From Streptomyces sp. CC53 (GTDB lineage: Bacteria; Actinomycetota; Actinomycetes; Streptomycetales; Streptomycetaceae), in the NCBI RefSeq assembly GCF_001865245.1, contig NZ_MKXB01000003.1, positions 1-44,289 of the forward strand: DNA of 44,289 nucleotides. Direction: 5' to 3'. The position numbers and the translations under genes are program-made. Each line of letters begins with the position of its first letter. Position 1 is the stretch's first letter. Shown here in pieces: positions 1 through 8,629 of the stretch. Under the pieces are notes generated by a model. The model was not told the DNA's origin. It ran no database searches and saw only the letters and a program-made list of their open reading frames with translations.

Positions 1-292
1 TGACCAGGTGCCCTGCCGACTCGGGCACCCGCCCGCGTGCCCTTGAGGCCGCGGGGCACGCGGCCCCGACCGTGCCCGCACGGCAGTGGGCCGGGCAGCC
101 CGGACAGCGCGCCCCGGCGGCCACGGTCGGGCATGCCGCCCGCATGCCCTCAAGGCCCGGCGCCGTCACCCCGCCCGTGTGCCCCGTGCCGCGACTCCGC
201 GGGACCGGGCACCGCCCTCGCGTGCCACGTGCCGCAGGGTGCGGGTCGGACACCCCGCCCCTGCACCCCCAAGCCGTGGTCGCACACCCCTC

Positions 293-1660
293 TCACGGGC
301 CCGCAGGACGGCGCCGGGCACCCGCCCGCATGCTTCGTGCCGCAGGGCCGGGCCGGATCCCGCGCCCACACCCCGCACCCGCACAGCCACAGCCGGGGCA
401 CCGCCTGCCCGCACAGTCTCGGATCAGCATCCGGCCGCAGGTGCCGGGCCGGATCCCGCGCCCCGCACCCCGCACAACCACAGCCGGGGCACCGCCGCCC
501 GCACAGCCGCGAGTCGGCACCCGGCCGCGGGTGCCGGCGGGCGCGAGGGCGGAGCGCCCGGTCTCCGGGTGGGGACGTGCCCGTCCGGGCGCCTTCGTGA
601 CCGGGGCCGAGGGCTGCTCCGGGATGGCGGCGGTCGCGGCCTTCGGGCCCGTGGGGCGCATCGGCGCGAGGGTGCCCGCTTCGATCTCCGCGGCGAAGTG
701 GCAGGCCACCCGGTGGCCGTCGCCGGTGTCCGTCAGCTCAGGGCGGTCCTGGGCGCAGCGGGGCTGCGCCCACGGGCACCGGGTGTGGAAGCGGCACCCC
801 GCGGGAGGGGCGGCCGGGGAGGGCAGGTCGCCGTGGAGCAGGATCCGCTCGCGGCGGTCCTCCACCTCCGGGTCGGGGACGGGCACCGCGGACATGAGGG
901 CGCGTGTGTACGGGTGCTTCGGCGCCTCGTACAGCGCGTCGCTCGGGGCCTCCTCGACGAGCGAGCCGAGGTACATCACGCCGATGACGTCGGAGATGTG
1001 CCGGACGACGGCGAGGTCGTGGGCGATGACCAGGTACGTCAGGCCCAGCTGCTCCTGGAGCTCCTCCAGCAGGTTGATGACCTGCGCCTGGATGGACACG
1101 TCCAGCGCGGACACCGGCTCGTCGCAGATGATGACGTCCGGTTCGAGGACGAGCGCGCGGGCGATGCCGATGCGCTGGCGCTGCCCGCCGGAGAACTCGT
1201 GCGGATAGCGGGACAGGGCGTTCGACGGGAGGCCGACCCGTTCCAGGATCGCCTTGATCCGGTTGCGCCGGTCCTCCTGGTCGTCGCCGATGCCGTGCGC
1301 CAGCATGCCCTCGGTGAGGATGGACTCGATGTTCTGGCGGGGGTTGAGGCTGCCCAGGGGGTCCTGGAACACCATCTGCAGCCTGCGGCGGAACCGGCGC
1401 ATCTGCTCCTCGGGGAGCGCCGCGAGGTCCGTGCCGTCGAAGACGACGGAGCCGTCCGTGACGTCCACCAGGCGCAGCACCGCGCGGCCCAGCGTGGTCT
1501 TGCCGCAGCCGGACTCGCCGACCAGGCCGTACGTCTGGCCGGCCTCGACCTTCAGGGACACCCCGTCGACCGCGTAGACGTGGCCCACCGTGCGGTCGAA
1601 GAGCAGGCCCTTCTTGACCGGGAAGTGGACTTTCACGCCGTCCAGTTCGAGCAGGCTCAT
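293..1660 (-). CDS. Oligopeptide/dipeptide ABC transporter ATP-binding protein (DppF/OppF type) with long C-terminal extension
   Basis: This is the second ATPase of a Dpp/Opp-type peptide importer. It has Walker A GESGCGKTTLGR near residue 40, the signature FSGGQRQR and Walker B VIICDEPVSALD, followed by the oligopeptide-ATPase C-terminal region with CRFHTRCPW. I start it at ATG 1660, which overlaps the stop of the upstream ATPase gene as ATGA and implies translational coupling; the frame stays open upstream to 1753 but that part lies inside the previous gene. The protein would have 455 residues, whereas the family usually has about 320-360. The extra roughly 120 residues after the CHFAAEIEAG region are rich in Arg, Gly, Ala, Pro and Cys and are encoded by degenerate DNA repeats. 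The ATPase core is certain; whether the tail is functional is doubtful, and the ancestral stop may have been lost. Confidence 0.9.
   Translation of the reverse strand: MSLLELDGVKVHFPVKKGLLFDRTVGHVYAVDGVSLKVEAGQTYGLVGESGCGKTTLGRAVLRLVDVTDGSVVFDGTDLAALPEEQMRRFRRRLQMVFQDPLGSLNPRQNIESILTEGMLAHGIGDDQEDRRNRIKAILERVGLPSNALSRYPHEFSGGQRQRIGIARALVLEPDVIICDEPVSALDVSIQAQVINLLEELQEQLGLTYLVIAHDLAVVRHISDVIGVMYLGSLVEEAPSDALYEAPKHPYTRALMSAVPVPDPEVEDRRERILLHGDLPSPAAPPAGCRFHTRCPWAQPRCAQDRPELTDTGDGHRVACHFAAEIEAGTLAPMRPTGPKAATAAIPEQPSAPVTKAPGRARPHPETGRSALAPAGTRGRVPTRGCAGGGAPAVVVRGAGRGIRPGTCGRMLIRDCAGRRCPGCGCAGAGCGRGIRPGPAARSMRAGARRRPAGP
347..537. repeat. Two degenerate tandem copies of a ~95-bp GC-rich repeat
   Basis: Positions 347-445 and 446-537 are two copies of a unit that begins with GGGCCGGATCCCGCGCCC, passes through CCACAGCCGGGGCACCGCC, and ends CCGGCCGCxGGTGCC. 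They are about 80% identical by eye. More decayed copies seem to continue leftward to position 1, for example GCCCGCATGCCCTCAAGGC at 137-155 against GCCCGCGTGCCCTTGAGGC near 31-49. The repeats overlap the 3' end of the adjacent ATPase gene and encode its odd C-terminal tail. I see no gene in 1-292. Confidence 0.7.
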
Positions 1661-2646
1661 GCCTGGACCTCCTCGGGCAGGACCGGGTTGACGCACCGCA
1701 CCTGGTGGCCGGCGTTCCCGGGTTCGGTCAGGGCCGGCGTGCCCGACAGGCACTCCAGCGTGTAGTGGTCGCAGCGCGGCGCGAACGCACAGCCGTCGAC
1801 CCAGGCGATCTTGTCGTTGATGGAGCCGCGGATCGGGTTGAGCGGCTCGCCGCGCGGCGCGTCCAGCCGCGGGATGGAGCCCAGCAGGCCGTGCGCGTAC
1901 GGGTGGGTGGGGTGGGCGAACAGCTCGCGGCGGTCCGCCGACTCCACCGCCTTGCCCGCGTACAGGACGTTGACCTGGTCGCAGAGCCCGGCCACCACCC
2001 CGAGGTCGTGGGTGATCATCAGCAGGGCCGTGCCCTCCTGGTCCACGAGCTCCTTCAGCAGTTCCAGGATCTGGGCCTGGATCGTCACGTCCAGGGCGGT
2101 CGTCGGCTCGTCGGCGATCAGCAGGCGCGGCGCGCAGGCGACTGCCATGGCGATCAGGGCGCGCTGGCGCATGCCGCCGGACAGCTGGTGGGGGTATTCC
2201 TTCAGTCTGCGGTGCGGGTCGGGGATGCCGACGCGGTCCAGCAGGTGCGCGGCCTCCTTCCGGGCGGGCTCGCCCTTCATCCCGCGGTGGCGCTGGAGGA
2301 TCTCGGTGACCTGGACGCCGATCGGGATGACCGGGTTCAGGGAGGACAGCGGGTCCTGGAAGATCATCGCGAGCTTGCTGCCGCGCATGTCGCGCAGCCG
2401 GCGCGGGCTCATGGCGAGCAGGTCCTCGCCGTCGAACTCGGCGCGCCCGCCGATCGTCACGCCCTTGCGGGGCAGCAGGCCCATGAGGGCGAGCGACGTG
2501 ACGGACTTGCCGCAGCCGGACTCGCCGACCAGGCCCACGACCTGGCCCTGGTCGACGGTGAAGGAGACGCCGTCCACGGCGGCGGAAGGCGTCCGGCCAC
2601 GGCCGCCGAACGTCACGGTGAGTTCGTCAACAGTGAGCAGTGGCAT
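1657..2646 (-). CDS. Oligopeptide/dipeptide ABC transporter ATP-binding protein (DppD/OppD type)
   Basis: This 329-residue protein is the first ATPase of the peptide importer and would pair with the DppF-type protein on the cytoplasmic side of the permeases. Walker A is GESGCGKSVTSLA near residue 45, the Q-loop is in IFQDPLSSLNP, the signature is QLSGGMRQR, and Walker B is LLIADEPTTALD. The C-terminal oligopeptide-ATPase region carries GCAFAPRCDHYTLEC, whose cysteines are the sort that bind an iron-sulfur cluster in some DppD proteins. The ATG at 2646 lies 6 bases after the permease stop, and the 3' end overlaps the next ATPase by 4 bases, so the two are translationally coupled. Length is normal for the family. 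Confidence 0.94.
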   Translation of the reverse strand: MPLLTVDELTVTFGGRGRTPSAAVDGVSFTVDQGQVVGLVGESGCGKSVTSLALMGLLPRKGVTIGGRAEFDGEDLLAMSPRRLRDMRGSKLAMIFQDPLSSLNPVIPIGVQVTEILQRHRGMKGEPARKEAAHLLDRVGIPDPHRRLKEYPHQLSGGMRQRALIAMAVACAPRLLIADEPTTALDVTIQAQILELLKELVDQEGTALLMITHDLGVVAGLCDQVNVLYAGKAVESADRRELFAHPTHPYAHGLLGSIPRLDAPRGEPLNPIRGSINDKIAWVDGCAFAPRCDHYTLECLSGTPALTEPGNAGHQVRCVNPVLPEEVQA

Positions 2647-2652
2647 GGTCGT

Positions 2653-3618
2653 TCAGCCTCGCAGCTTCGGGTCGAGGGCTTCCCGCATGGCCTCGCCGAG
2701 CAGGGTGAAGCCGAGGGCGGTGATGATGATCCCGACCGCCGGGTAGACGGCCATCATCGGCGCGTTGTCGAAGAACCGCTGCGCCTGGGCGAGCATCACG
2801 CCCCACTCGGGCACGGCGGGGTCCGGGTTGCCGAGGCCCAGGTACGACAGCGCGGCCGCCTCGATGATCGCGGTGGCGAGGCTGAGGGTCGCCTGGACGA
2901 TCACGGGGCTGAGCGAGTTGGGGAGGATCTGGGTGACGACGATCCGCTTCTTCCGCACGCCGAGCGCCTTCGCCGCCAGGACGTAGTCGGAGCCGCCCTG
3001 GGCCAGCATGGAGCCGCGCAGCAGGCGGGCGAAGACCGGGATCTGGACGACGCCGACGGCGATCATCACGGTGGTGAGGGACTGGCCCATCACGGCCGCG
3101 ATGGACACGGCGAGGAGCAGCGACGGGAGCGACAGCATGATGTCGATGACCCGCATGACGACGGTGTCGACGCGCTGTCCCGCCCGGCCGCCGAGGGTGG
3201 CGGCGGCGCCGGAGACCATGCCGATCAGGGCGCCGGCGAGGAGTCCGATGAGCATGGCGACGACGCCCACGAGGAGCGTCTGGCGGGCGCCGACGAGGAT
3301 GCGGGAGAACGTGTCGCGGCCGAGGTGGTCCAGGCCGAACCAGTTCTCCGCGCGGGCGCCGACGAACTGGCCGCGGTTGGCGAACACCTCGCCGCGCCAG
3401 GTCTGCGCGGTCGGCGAGTACGGGGCCAGCCAGGGGCCGACGATCGCGATGAGCACGAAGACGCCGATGACCGCGGCGCCGATGACGGCCATCTTGCTGG
3501 ACCTCAGGCGGCGGAAGGCCTCGTTCCAGAGGCTGCCGCCGGAGGTGCTGTCGTTGCGCTGGGTGAGCTCCGCGAGGTGGTCGATCTTGTCCTTCTTGGT
3601 GAACGTCTTGGCGGACAC
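2653..3618 (-). CDS. Oligopeptide/dipeptide ABC transporter permease (DppC/OppC type)
   Basis: This is a 321-residue inner-membrane permease of the BPD_transp_1 family. After a charged N-terminal cytoplasmic stretch, a first membrane segment spans about residues 39-60 (MAVIGAAVIGVFVLIAIVG). The OppC N-terminal region contains NWFGLDHLGRDTFSRI. The permease core has the EAA-like loop around EAAALSYLGLGNPDPAVPEWG, which docks on the ATPases. The start is a GTG at 3618, one base from the stop of the DppB-type permease. It would form the pore as a heterodimer with that protein. Confidence 0.93.
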   Translation of the reverse strand: MSAKTFTKKDKIDHLAELTQRNDSTSGGSLWNEAFRRLRSSKMAVIGAAVIGVFVLIAIVGPWLAPYSPTAQTWRGEVFANRGQFVGARAENWFGLDHLGRDTFSRILVGARQTLLVGVVAMLIGLLAGALIGMVSGAAATLGGRAGQRVDTVVMRVIDIMLSLPSLLLAVSIAAVMGQSLTTVMIAVGVVQIPVFARLLRGSMLAQGGSDYVLAAKALGVRKKRIVVTQILPNSLSPVIVQATLSLATAIIEAAALSYLGLGNPDPAVPEWGVMLAQAQRFFDNAPMMAVYPAVGIIITALGFTLLGEAMREALDPKLRG

Positions 3619-3619
3619 G

Positions 3620-4624
3620 TCAGTTCACCCGCACTCTCGGGTCGATGAGGCTGTACGCGAGGTCGACCAGCAGGTTGATGACGACGTACACCATCGTGAT
3701 GAACATGATGAAGCCGACCAGGACCGGGTAGTCGCGTGCGTCGATGGCCAGGCGGATGAAGTTGCCGATGCCGTTGAAGGAGAACACGGACTCGGTGAGG
3801 ACGGCGCCGGACAGCAGGGAGCCGGTGAGCAGGCCGATGGCGGTGACCACGGGCAGCAGCGCGTTGCGCAGCACGTGGCGGCCGCGGACGACGCGCTTGT
3901 CCAGGCCCTTCGACTCGGCGGTGCGGACGTAGTCCTCGCCGAGGACCTCCAGCACGCTCGCGCGGGTCATCCGGACGATGACGGCGAGCGGGATGGAGGC
4001 GAGGGTGACCGCGGGCAGGACGAGGTGCCACAAGGCGTCCGCGGCGGCGTCGAACTCGCCGGTGAGCAGGCCGTCGAGGACGGCGAAGCCGGTCACCTCG
4101 GTCGCGTCGATGCCGGTGGTCATCCGGCCGAAGCTGGGGAAGAGGCCGAGTTCCACGGCGAAGATGCCCTTGAGGATCATGCCGAGGAAGAACACCGGCA
4201 CGCAGATGCCGAAGAGCGAGCCGGACACCGAGGCCACGTCGAGCCAGCCGCCGCGGCGACGGGCCGCCAGGTAGCCGAGCGGGATGCCGACCGCCACGGC
4301 GATGATCATGGCGGTGAGGCTGAGTTCCACGGTCGCCGGGAACCGCAGGACGAACTCGTCCCACACCGGCTGGCGGGTGCGGGTGGAGGTGCCGAGGTCG
4401 AGTTCGGCGATGCGCTTGAGGAACCGCCCGTACTGGACCCAGACCGGCTGGTCGAGGCCGAGGGCCCGGTTGATGCGCGCCACCTCGGACGGTGTGGCCT
4501 TCTCGCCCAGGATCGCCGCGGCGGGTCCGCCGGGCAGCCGGTTCAGCCAGACGAAGAGCAGGACCGACAGGCCGAGCAGGGTGGGAATGAGCTGGAGCAG
4601 TCTTCGTACGACGAGTCGCAGCAC
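3620..4624 (-). CDS. Oligopeptide/dipeptide ABC transporter permease (DppB/OppB type)
   Basis: This 334-residue permease starts MLRLVVRRLLQLIPTLLG, the typical DppB N-terminus with its first membrane helix and the following LPGGPAAAILG loop. The periplasmic region with RALGLDQPVWVQYGRFL and the LDLGTS motif is family-typical, as is the C-terminal transmembrane core with INLLVDLAYSLIDPRVR. It ends one base before the next permease starts. Upstream lies a 117-base gap with a strong hairpin that separates it from the substrate-binding protein gene, so its expression is probably set by read-through of that hairpin. Confidence 0.93.
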   Translation of the reverse strand: MLRLVVRRLLQLIPTLLGLSVLLFVWLNRLPGGPAAAILGEKATPSEVARINRALGLDQPVWVQYGRFLKRIAELDLGTSTRTRQPVWDEFVLRFPATVELSLTAMIIAVAVGIPLGYLAARRRGGWLDVASVSGSLFGICVPVFFLGMILKGIFAVELGLFPSFGRMTTGIDATEVTGFAVLDGLLTGEFDAAADALWHLVLPAVTLASIPLAVIVRMTRASVLEVLGEDYVRTAESKGLDKRVVRGRHVLRNALLPVVTAIGLLTGSLLSGAVLTESVFSFNGIGNFIRLAIDARDYPVLVGFIMFITMVYVVINLLVDLAYSLIDPRVRVN

Positions 4625-4685
4625 CCCGCATGCCCCTTTCTCGCGTCCGCGGGATTCTCACGCCGGACGCGTGCTACGTCGCGAT

Positions 4686-4726
4686 GGGTCCGCCCGGCCA
4701 CGCTTGTGGTGTGGCCGGGCGGACCC
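4686..4726 (-). terminator. 16-bp perfect hairpin between binding-protein gene and permease genes
   Basis: The arms 4686-4701 (GGGTCCGCCCGGCCAC) and 4711-4726 are perfectly complementary with a 9-base loop. The hairpin lies just after the stop of the substrate-binding protein gene and about 60 bases before the DppB-type gene. There is no U-tract, as is usual in Streptomyces. It is likely a leaky terminator or mRNA 3'-end stabiliser that keeps the binding protein in excess over the membrane parts. Confidence 0.8.
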
Positions 4727-4741
4727 CGCGTGCGGATGCGG

Positions 4742-6418
4742 TTACTTGAAGGAGACCTCGGCGAAGTTCTCCTGCGTCAGCGGGGAGACCTTCGGCGGGT
4801 TGACGTTCTTGCCGAACGCGATGGCGGGCGGCGACGAGGAGATGGGGAGACCGGGCAGGTACTCCATGATCTTCTCGTTGGCGGCCTTGTAGGCCTCCAC
4901 GCGCTGCGCCGGGTCGGTCACCTTCGAGGCGCCGGTGACGGCGTCGAAGACCGCGGGCTCCTTGAAGCCCCACTGCTTGTCGTAGCCGGAGAACCAGGTG
5001 CCGATGAAGTTGTAGCCGTCGTTGAAGTCACCGGTCCAGCCGAGCATGTGCAGGGCGCACGCTCCGGCCTCGGTGGCGTCCAGGTAGTCCGGGGCCCACT
5101 TGAGGGGCTTCGGCGTGACGGTGATGCCGGCCTTCTCCAGGTCGGCCTTCATCAGCTCGAAGATGTCCTGCGGGGCCGGCATGTAGGGCCGGGTGACCTC
5201 GGTCGGGTAGCAGAACTCCAGCTTCAGGCCGGACTCGCCGGCGGCCTCCAGCAGCTGCTTCGCCTTGGCGGTGTCGAACGGGTACGTCTTCACCTTGTCC
5301 GACCAGCCGGCGACGGTGTCCGGCATGAACTGCGTGGCGACCTTGCCGCCCTCGGGCAGCTGCGTCTTGACGATGTTCTCGCGGTCGACGGCGTGCGCGA
5401 TGGCCTGGCGGACCTCGGGCTTCTGCAGCGCCGGGTTCTTCTCCTGGGTCATGCCCAGGTAGAAGATGTTGAAGACGTCACGCGTCGGGACCTGGAAGCC
5501 CTCCCCCTCCAGGGTCTTCACGTCCGCCGGGGACACCAGGTCGTAGCCGTGGATGTCGCCGGCCTGCAGGGCCTGGCGGCGGCCTTCCTCGGTGTCGATG
5601 GTGCGGAAGACGAGCTTCTTCACCTTCGCCTTGTCGCCCCAGTAGTCGTCGAAGCGCTCAAGGGTGACTTCCTTGTTGCCCTTGTTCCAGCCGGTGATCC
5701 GGAACGGGCCGGTGCCGGCGACCGTACCGGGCTCCTGGCTGTACGCCGGGTAGGTGATGGCGTCGTCGGCGCCGGTCGCGGCCTGCTTCTCGTACTCCTT
5801 GATGGCCTTCGGCGAGTGGATCGCGAGGGCCTGCAAGGAGAAGCCGCCGGGCAGGTTGGCGGACGGCTCGTGGACGGTGATGACGGCGGTGTTCTCGTCC
5901 TTCGCGACACAGGACTTGTAGTTGGCCTTGGGGGCCTCCTTGTCCTCGTTCTTCGCGAAGCCGCCCATGATGGCCTGCCAGTAGTACGACACGGCGCTGG
6001 ACTGGTACGTGCCCGTCCAGTTGAACCAGTGGTCGTAGTTGGCGCAGACCGCGGCCGCGTTGAACGGCTCGCCGTCGTGGAACTTCACGCCCTTGCGGAG
6101 GTTGAAGGTCCACTCGGTGCCCGCGGGATTGCTCTCCCACGTCTCGGCGAGGCCGCCGACGAGTTCGCTGCCGCCGGACTCGTGCTCCAGCAGGGCCTCG
6201 AAGGCCTGGCGGGTGACGCGGAACGTCTCGCCGTCGCTGGCGAGGGCCGGGTCGAGGGAGCTCGGGTCGCCGGCACCGGCGAACACGAACGTGTCCTTTC
6301 CGCCGCCCTCCCCCTTGCCGCTGTCCTTGCCGCGCTCGCTGGCGCAGCCCGTGGCGATCATTCCGACGGCCAGCGCCGCGGTGACCGCACGGACCGCACG
6401 GGACTTGAATATTCGCAT
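4742..6418 (-). CDS. Peptide ABC transporter substrate-binding lipoprotein (SBP_bac_5 family)
   Basis: This 558-residue extracellular solute-binding protein captures peptides for the adjacent permeases. The start at ATG 6418 gives a classic lipoprotein signal: MRIFKSR, a hydrophobic stretch and the lipobox MIATGC with Cys25, followed by a Gly/Lys/Ser-rich linker. A GGGGTGG ribosome-binding site lies just upstream. The frame stays open 41 codons further, but that part has no signal-peptide character. The SBP_bac_5 fold shows in AETWESNPAGTEWTFNLRKG and VKFHDGEPF (about residues 90-120), VAGTGPFRITGWNKG, and VRQAIAHAVDRENIV. It is first in the operon and is followed by a hairpin. The 219-base upstream region probably holds the operon promoter, but I see no convincing -35/-10 pair there. 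Confidence 0.92.
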   Translation of the reverse strand: MRIFKSRAVRAVTAALAVGMIATGCASERGKDSGKGEGGGKDTFVFAGAGDPSSLDPALASDGETFRVTRQAFEALLEHESGGSELVGGLAETWESNPAGTEWTFNLRKGVKFHDGEPFNAAAVCANYDHWFNWTGTYQSSAVSYYWQAIMGGFAKNEDKEAPKANYKSCVAKDENTAVITVHEPSANLPGGFSLQALAIHSPKAIKEYEKQAATGADDAITYPAYSQEPGTVAGTGPFRITGWNKGNKEVTLERFDDYWGDKAKVKKLVFRTIDTEEGRRQALQAGDIHGYDLVSPADVKTLEGEGFQVPTRDVFNIFYLGMTQEKNPALQKPEVRQAIAHAVDRENIVKTQLPEGGKVATQFMPDTVAGWSDKVKTYPFDTAKAKQLLEAAGESGLKLEFCYPTEVTRPYMPAPQDIFELMKADLEKAGITVTPKPLKWAPDYLDATEAGACALHMLGWTGDFNDGYNFIGTWFSGYDKQWGFKEPAVFDAVTGASKVTDPAQRVEAYKAANEKIMEYLPGLPISSSPPAIAFGKNVNPPKVSPLTQENFAEVSFK

Positions 6419-6637
6419 GGGCCACCCCTGGTTTGGCCTAGTGAATGAGGTCTTGAGTGGGCCGAACACTACCCACGGGTGGACCTGCGGAGAACAGTCC
6501 GGATAGCGGTGATACCTAGTCGAGACCCGGACAGTCGCCAAACCGGTCCCATCCGGGACAAGCCCGCGGGGCGCGTTAACACGCCTGACATACAGGGGAC
6601 TTCGGGGCGCGCTCCGGCGGCCCCGCCGAACGGCAGG

Positions 6638-7420
6638 TCAGCGCTGCTGCGGGTAGCCGTAGCCGGTCGCGCCGGGCGCCGGCGGGGCGGCGAGGTGCGC
6701 CTCACGGTCGTAGAAGGGGCGGGCGTGGGCGCGCAGCCACATCGCGACCGGGTCGTAGGGGTCGGACATCGCGACCGTGGACACCGGCAGACCGTCCGGG
6801 ACGGCTCCTACGGACTGCTGCATCATGGCGCGGACGGCGTCCACGGAACCGGGGCTCGTGTCGTACAGGTCGAGGCCGATCGCGAGGTACGGGGTGCCGA
6901 GGGCTGGCTGCACCCACGCCCGGCGCAGGGAGCGGACGGCGGCGGTGCGGTGCGCGTTCTGGGTGAGCAGGGCGTAGAACTGCGGCAGCTGGAGTGCGGG
7001 TTCGCCGAGCCGCAGCGGTCCCGCGGGCATGCGGTCCAGGCCGGTGGCGATGCGGCGCAGGTCGGCCCACGGGACGCCGACGCCGCCGCCGGGGGCGTGC
7101 GGGTTGAGCCAGATGCCCCAGCGGTCGGGGTAGAGGGTGCGGGCCACGTCGCGGACGGCGACGACCTCGTGGTCGCGGTCCCAGCCGGAGGCGGAGAGTT
7201 CCTGGGCGGAGGTGACGCAGGGGGCGTAGCCGTGCCCGTCGAGTTCCACGTTGCCGTACTGCGCCTCGGGGGAGCCCGCCCGGCCGTGCCACAGCAGCAT
7301 CCACACCTGGCTGTCGGCCAGCGCGTGCAGCAGGGCCTCGTAGGCGTCGTAGCGGCCGGGCGTGACCTGCCGCAGCATGTGCTCCACGTGACCGGCCGCC
7401 GCCGTGCCTGACGCGCTCAC
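6638..7420 (-). CDS. SseB-family protein (enhanced serine sensitivity), paralog 1
   Basis: This 260-residue cytosolic protein has the two-part SseB arrangement. The N-terminal part (about residues 25-125) covers VWMLLWHGRAGSPEAQ, an LDGHGYAPCVTSAQEL stretch and the VGVPWADL turn. The C-terminal part ends in DPVAMWLRAHARPFYDRE. The family is named for a serine-sensitivity phenotype of E. coli sseB; its biochemical role is unknown. A GTG at 7420 is preceded by a GGGGCGGG ribosome-binding site. It lies 133 bases after a second SseB-family gene with the same C-terminal PFYDR signature, and close to serine/glycine genes, which supports a link to serine metabolism by context. Confidence 0.8.
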   Translation of the reverse strand: MSASGTAAAGHVEHMLRQVTPGRYDAYEALLHALADSQVWMLLWHGRAGSPEAQYGNVELDGHGYAPCVTSAQELSASGWDRDHEVVAVRDVARTLYPDRWGIWLNPHAPGGGVGVPWADLRRIATGLDRMPAGPLRLGEPALQLPQFYALLTQNAHRTAAVRSLRRAWVQPALGTPYLAIGLDLYDTSPGSVDAVRAMMQQSVGAVPDGLPVSTVAMSDPYDPVAMWLRAHARPFYDREAHLAAPPAPGATGYGYPQQR

Positions 7421-7502
7421 TGGATCCCGCCCCTCGTTCCGCGTGGTGTCCGGTCCAGCTTAAGCGGCCGCCCGGCGCGCGGCCCCGCCCAGGCACCGTG
7501 TT

Positions 7503-7525
7503 CCGCGGGTCGGCGGGGCCCGCGG
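7503..7525 (-). terminator. Short GC hairpin between the two SseB-family genes
   Basis: CCGCGGG (7503-7509) pairs with CCCGCGG (7519-7525) across a 9-base loop, about 30 bases after the stop of the upstream SseB-family gene. It is a weak terminator candidate. Confidence 0.4.
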
Positions 7526-7553
7526 GTGCGCCCGGCGGCCCCGGGGGCGGCGG

Positions 7554-8327
7554 TCAGGAGGCGGGGGCACGGTCGTAGAAGGGGCGGACCTTCTCCCGCA
7601 TCCAGTCGCCGACGGGGTCCTGGGCGACGTCGAGCAGGATCAGGTTCACCGGCCAGGGCACCGGGACCCGGCCGAGGGCCCGGCCCAGGGCGTCCAGGGG
7701 GGCCGTGCGGTCGGCGTCCCCCCACGACGAGAGCTGGACGCCGACGAAGAGCGCGGGCGGGTCGCCTTCGATGCTCGCCAGGGCGCGGCGGGCGGTGAGG
7801 ACGAGGCCGGTGGCCTCGAACTCCTGCCCGGCGGCGGCGAGGAAGTCGACGGGGTCGTCCTTCCAGTCCGGCTCGAAGAGGCGGACGCGGCCCCCGGTCG
7901 CGGGACCGTCCAGCGGGCCGCGTCCGGCGCGGCACAGCTCGGCGACGGCCGGCGGCGGCAGCGGCACGCCGACGGCGCCGCCCGGGTTCACGGCGATGCC
8001 GAGCTGCGGCGGGAGCCCGCGGGCGAACTCGACGGCGGGCGCCACGGCGAAGTCCATGTGGTCTCCGACGCAGGCGCGCAGCTGCGCCTCGGAGCTGAAG
8101 ACGGGCACGTACGGCTGTCCGTCGACCTCCAGTGTCGGCAGGTCGAGCCCGGGGCCGCCGGGGCCGGCGCTGTCGGGGCCGCCGCCCTTGGGGAGGGGCA
8201 CCCACACGTGGCTGCGGCCGAGGACCTCGCCGATGCGCGGTCCGGCACCGGGGTGGCCGACGGAGGCGGCGAGGACCTCTTCGAGCTCGTTGGCCGGCCA
8301 GGCGGTGGCGGCTGCTGCGTGGTCCAC
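7554..8327 (-). CDS. SseB-family protein (enhanced serine sensitivity), paralog 2
   Basis: This 257-residue protein is a diverged paralog of the next gene. It has the SseB N-terminal pattern HVWVPLPKGGG, VDGQPYVPVFSSEAQL and GIAVNPGGAVGVPL (about residues 38-135). The C-terminal half includes PPALFVGVQLSSWGD, PWPVNLILLDVAQDP and the closing GDWMREKVRPFYDR, shared with its neighbour. The GTG start at 8327 has GGAG eight bases upstream. Gly/Pro-rich insertions near residue 55 look like loop expansions. No catalytic residues are recognisable. It is preceded by a 500-base repeat-containing spacer and probably starts its own transcript. Confidence 0.78.
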   Translation of the reverse strand: MDHAAAATAWPANELEEVLAASVGHPGAGPRIGEVLGRSHVWVPLPKGGGPDSAGPGGPGLDLPTLEVDGQPYVPVFSSEAQLRACVGDHMDFAVAPAVEFARGLPPQLGIAVNPGGAVGVPLPPPAVAELCRAGRGPLDGPATGGRVRLFEPDWKDDPVDFLAAAGQEFEATGLVLTARRALASIEGDPPALFVGVQLSSWGDADRTAPLDALGRALGRVPVPWPVNLILLDVAQDPVGDWMREKVRPFYDRAPAS

Positions 8328-8412
8328 GGCGCTCCATCCCTTTCCGCGCGGGGCACTTGGGTCTCCGCAGAACCCTAGCGCGGGGGCGGTGGGGCGGGGC
8401 GGCAGGGCCCCT

Positions 8413-8473
8413 CCGCGGTGGCCGGGCGACAGCCGCGGAGACCGGCAGCACCACGTCGGGGCGCGGGCGGGGC
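8413..8473. repeat. 61-bp direct repeat, copy 1
   Basis: The copy begins CCGCGGTGGCCGGGCGACAG and ends CGGGGCGCGGGCGGGGC. It matches 8630-8690 at 60 of 61 positions; the difference is A for G at 8429. Each copy holds two CCGCGG palindromes separated by 14 bases. Confidence 0.88.
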
Positions 8474-8629
8474 GACGTGCGGTGGGCGAGGGGGAGGTCC
8501 CGGGGCGGTGTGCCCGTGGGTCCCGGCCGGCAGCGGGGCGCGCCGGTGCGGGGGGCGGGGGTGAGCGCCTCGTGGGCCCCGTCCGCCGGACGGCCGGGGC
8601 AGGGGGTGGCCGGGTACAAGGCCGCGAGG

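Noticed and set aside
3008..6448. A very long open frame on the plus strand, antisense to the binding-protein and permease genes.
   Set aside because: It is a typical antisense shadow in GC-rich coding DNA: composition is Arg/Gly/Ala-biased, there is no domain, and the minus-strand genes are clearly real.
6419..6541. N-terminal extension of the peptide-binding protein to 6541.
   Set aside because: The added residues would bury the lipoprotein signal; ATG 6418 has its own ribosome-binding site.
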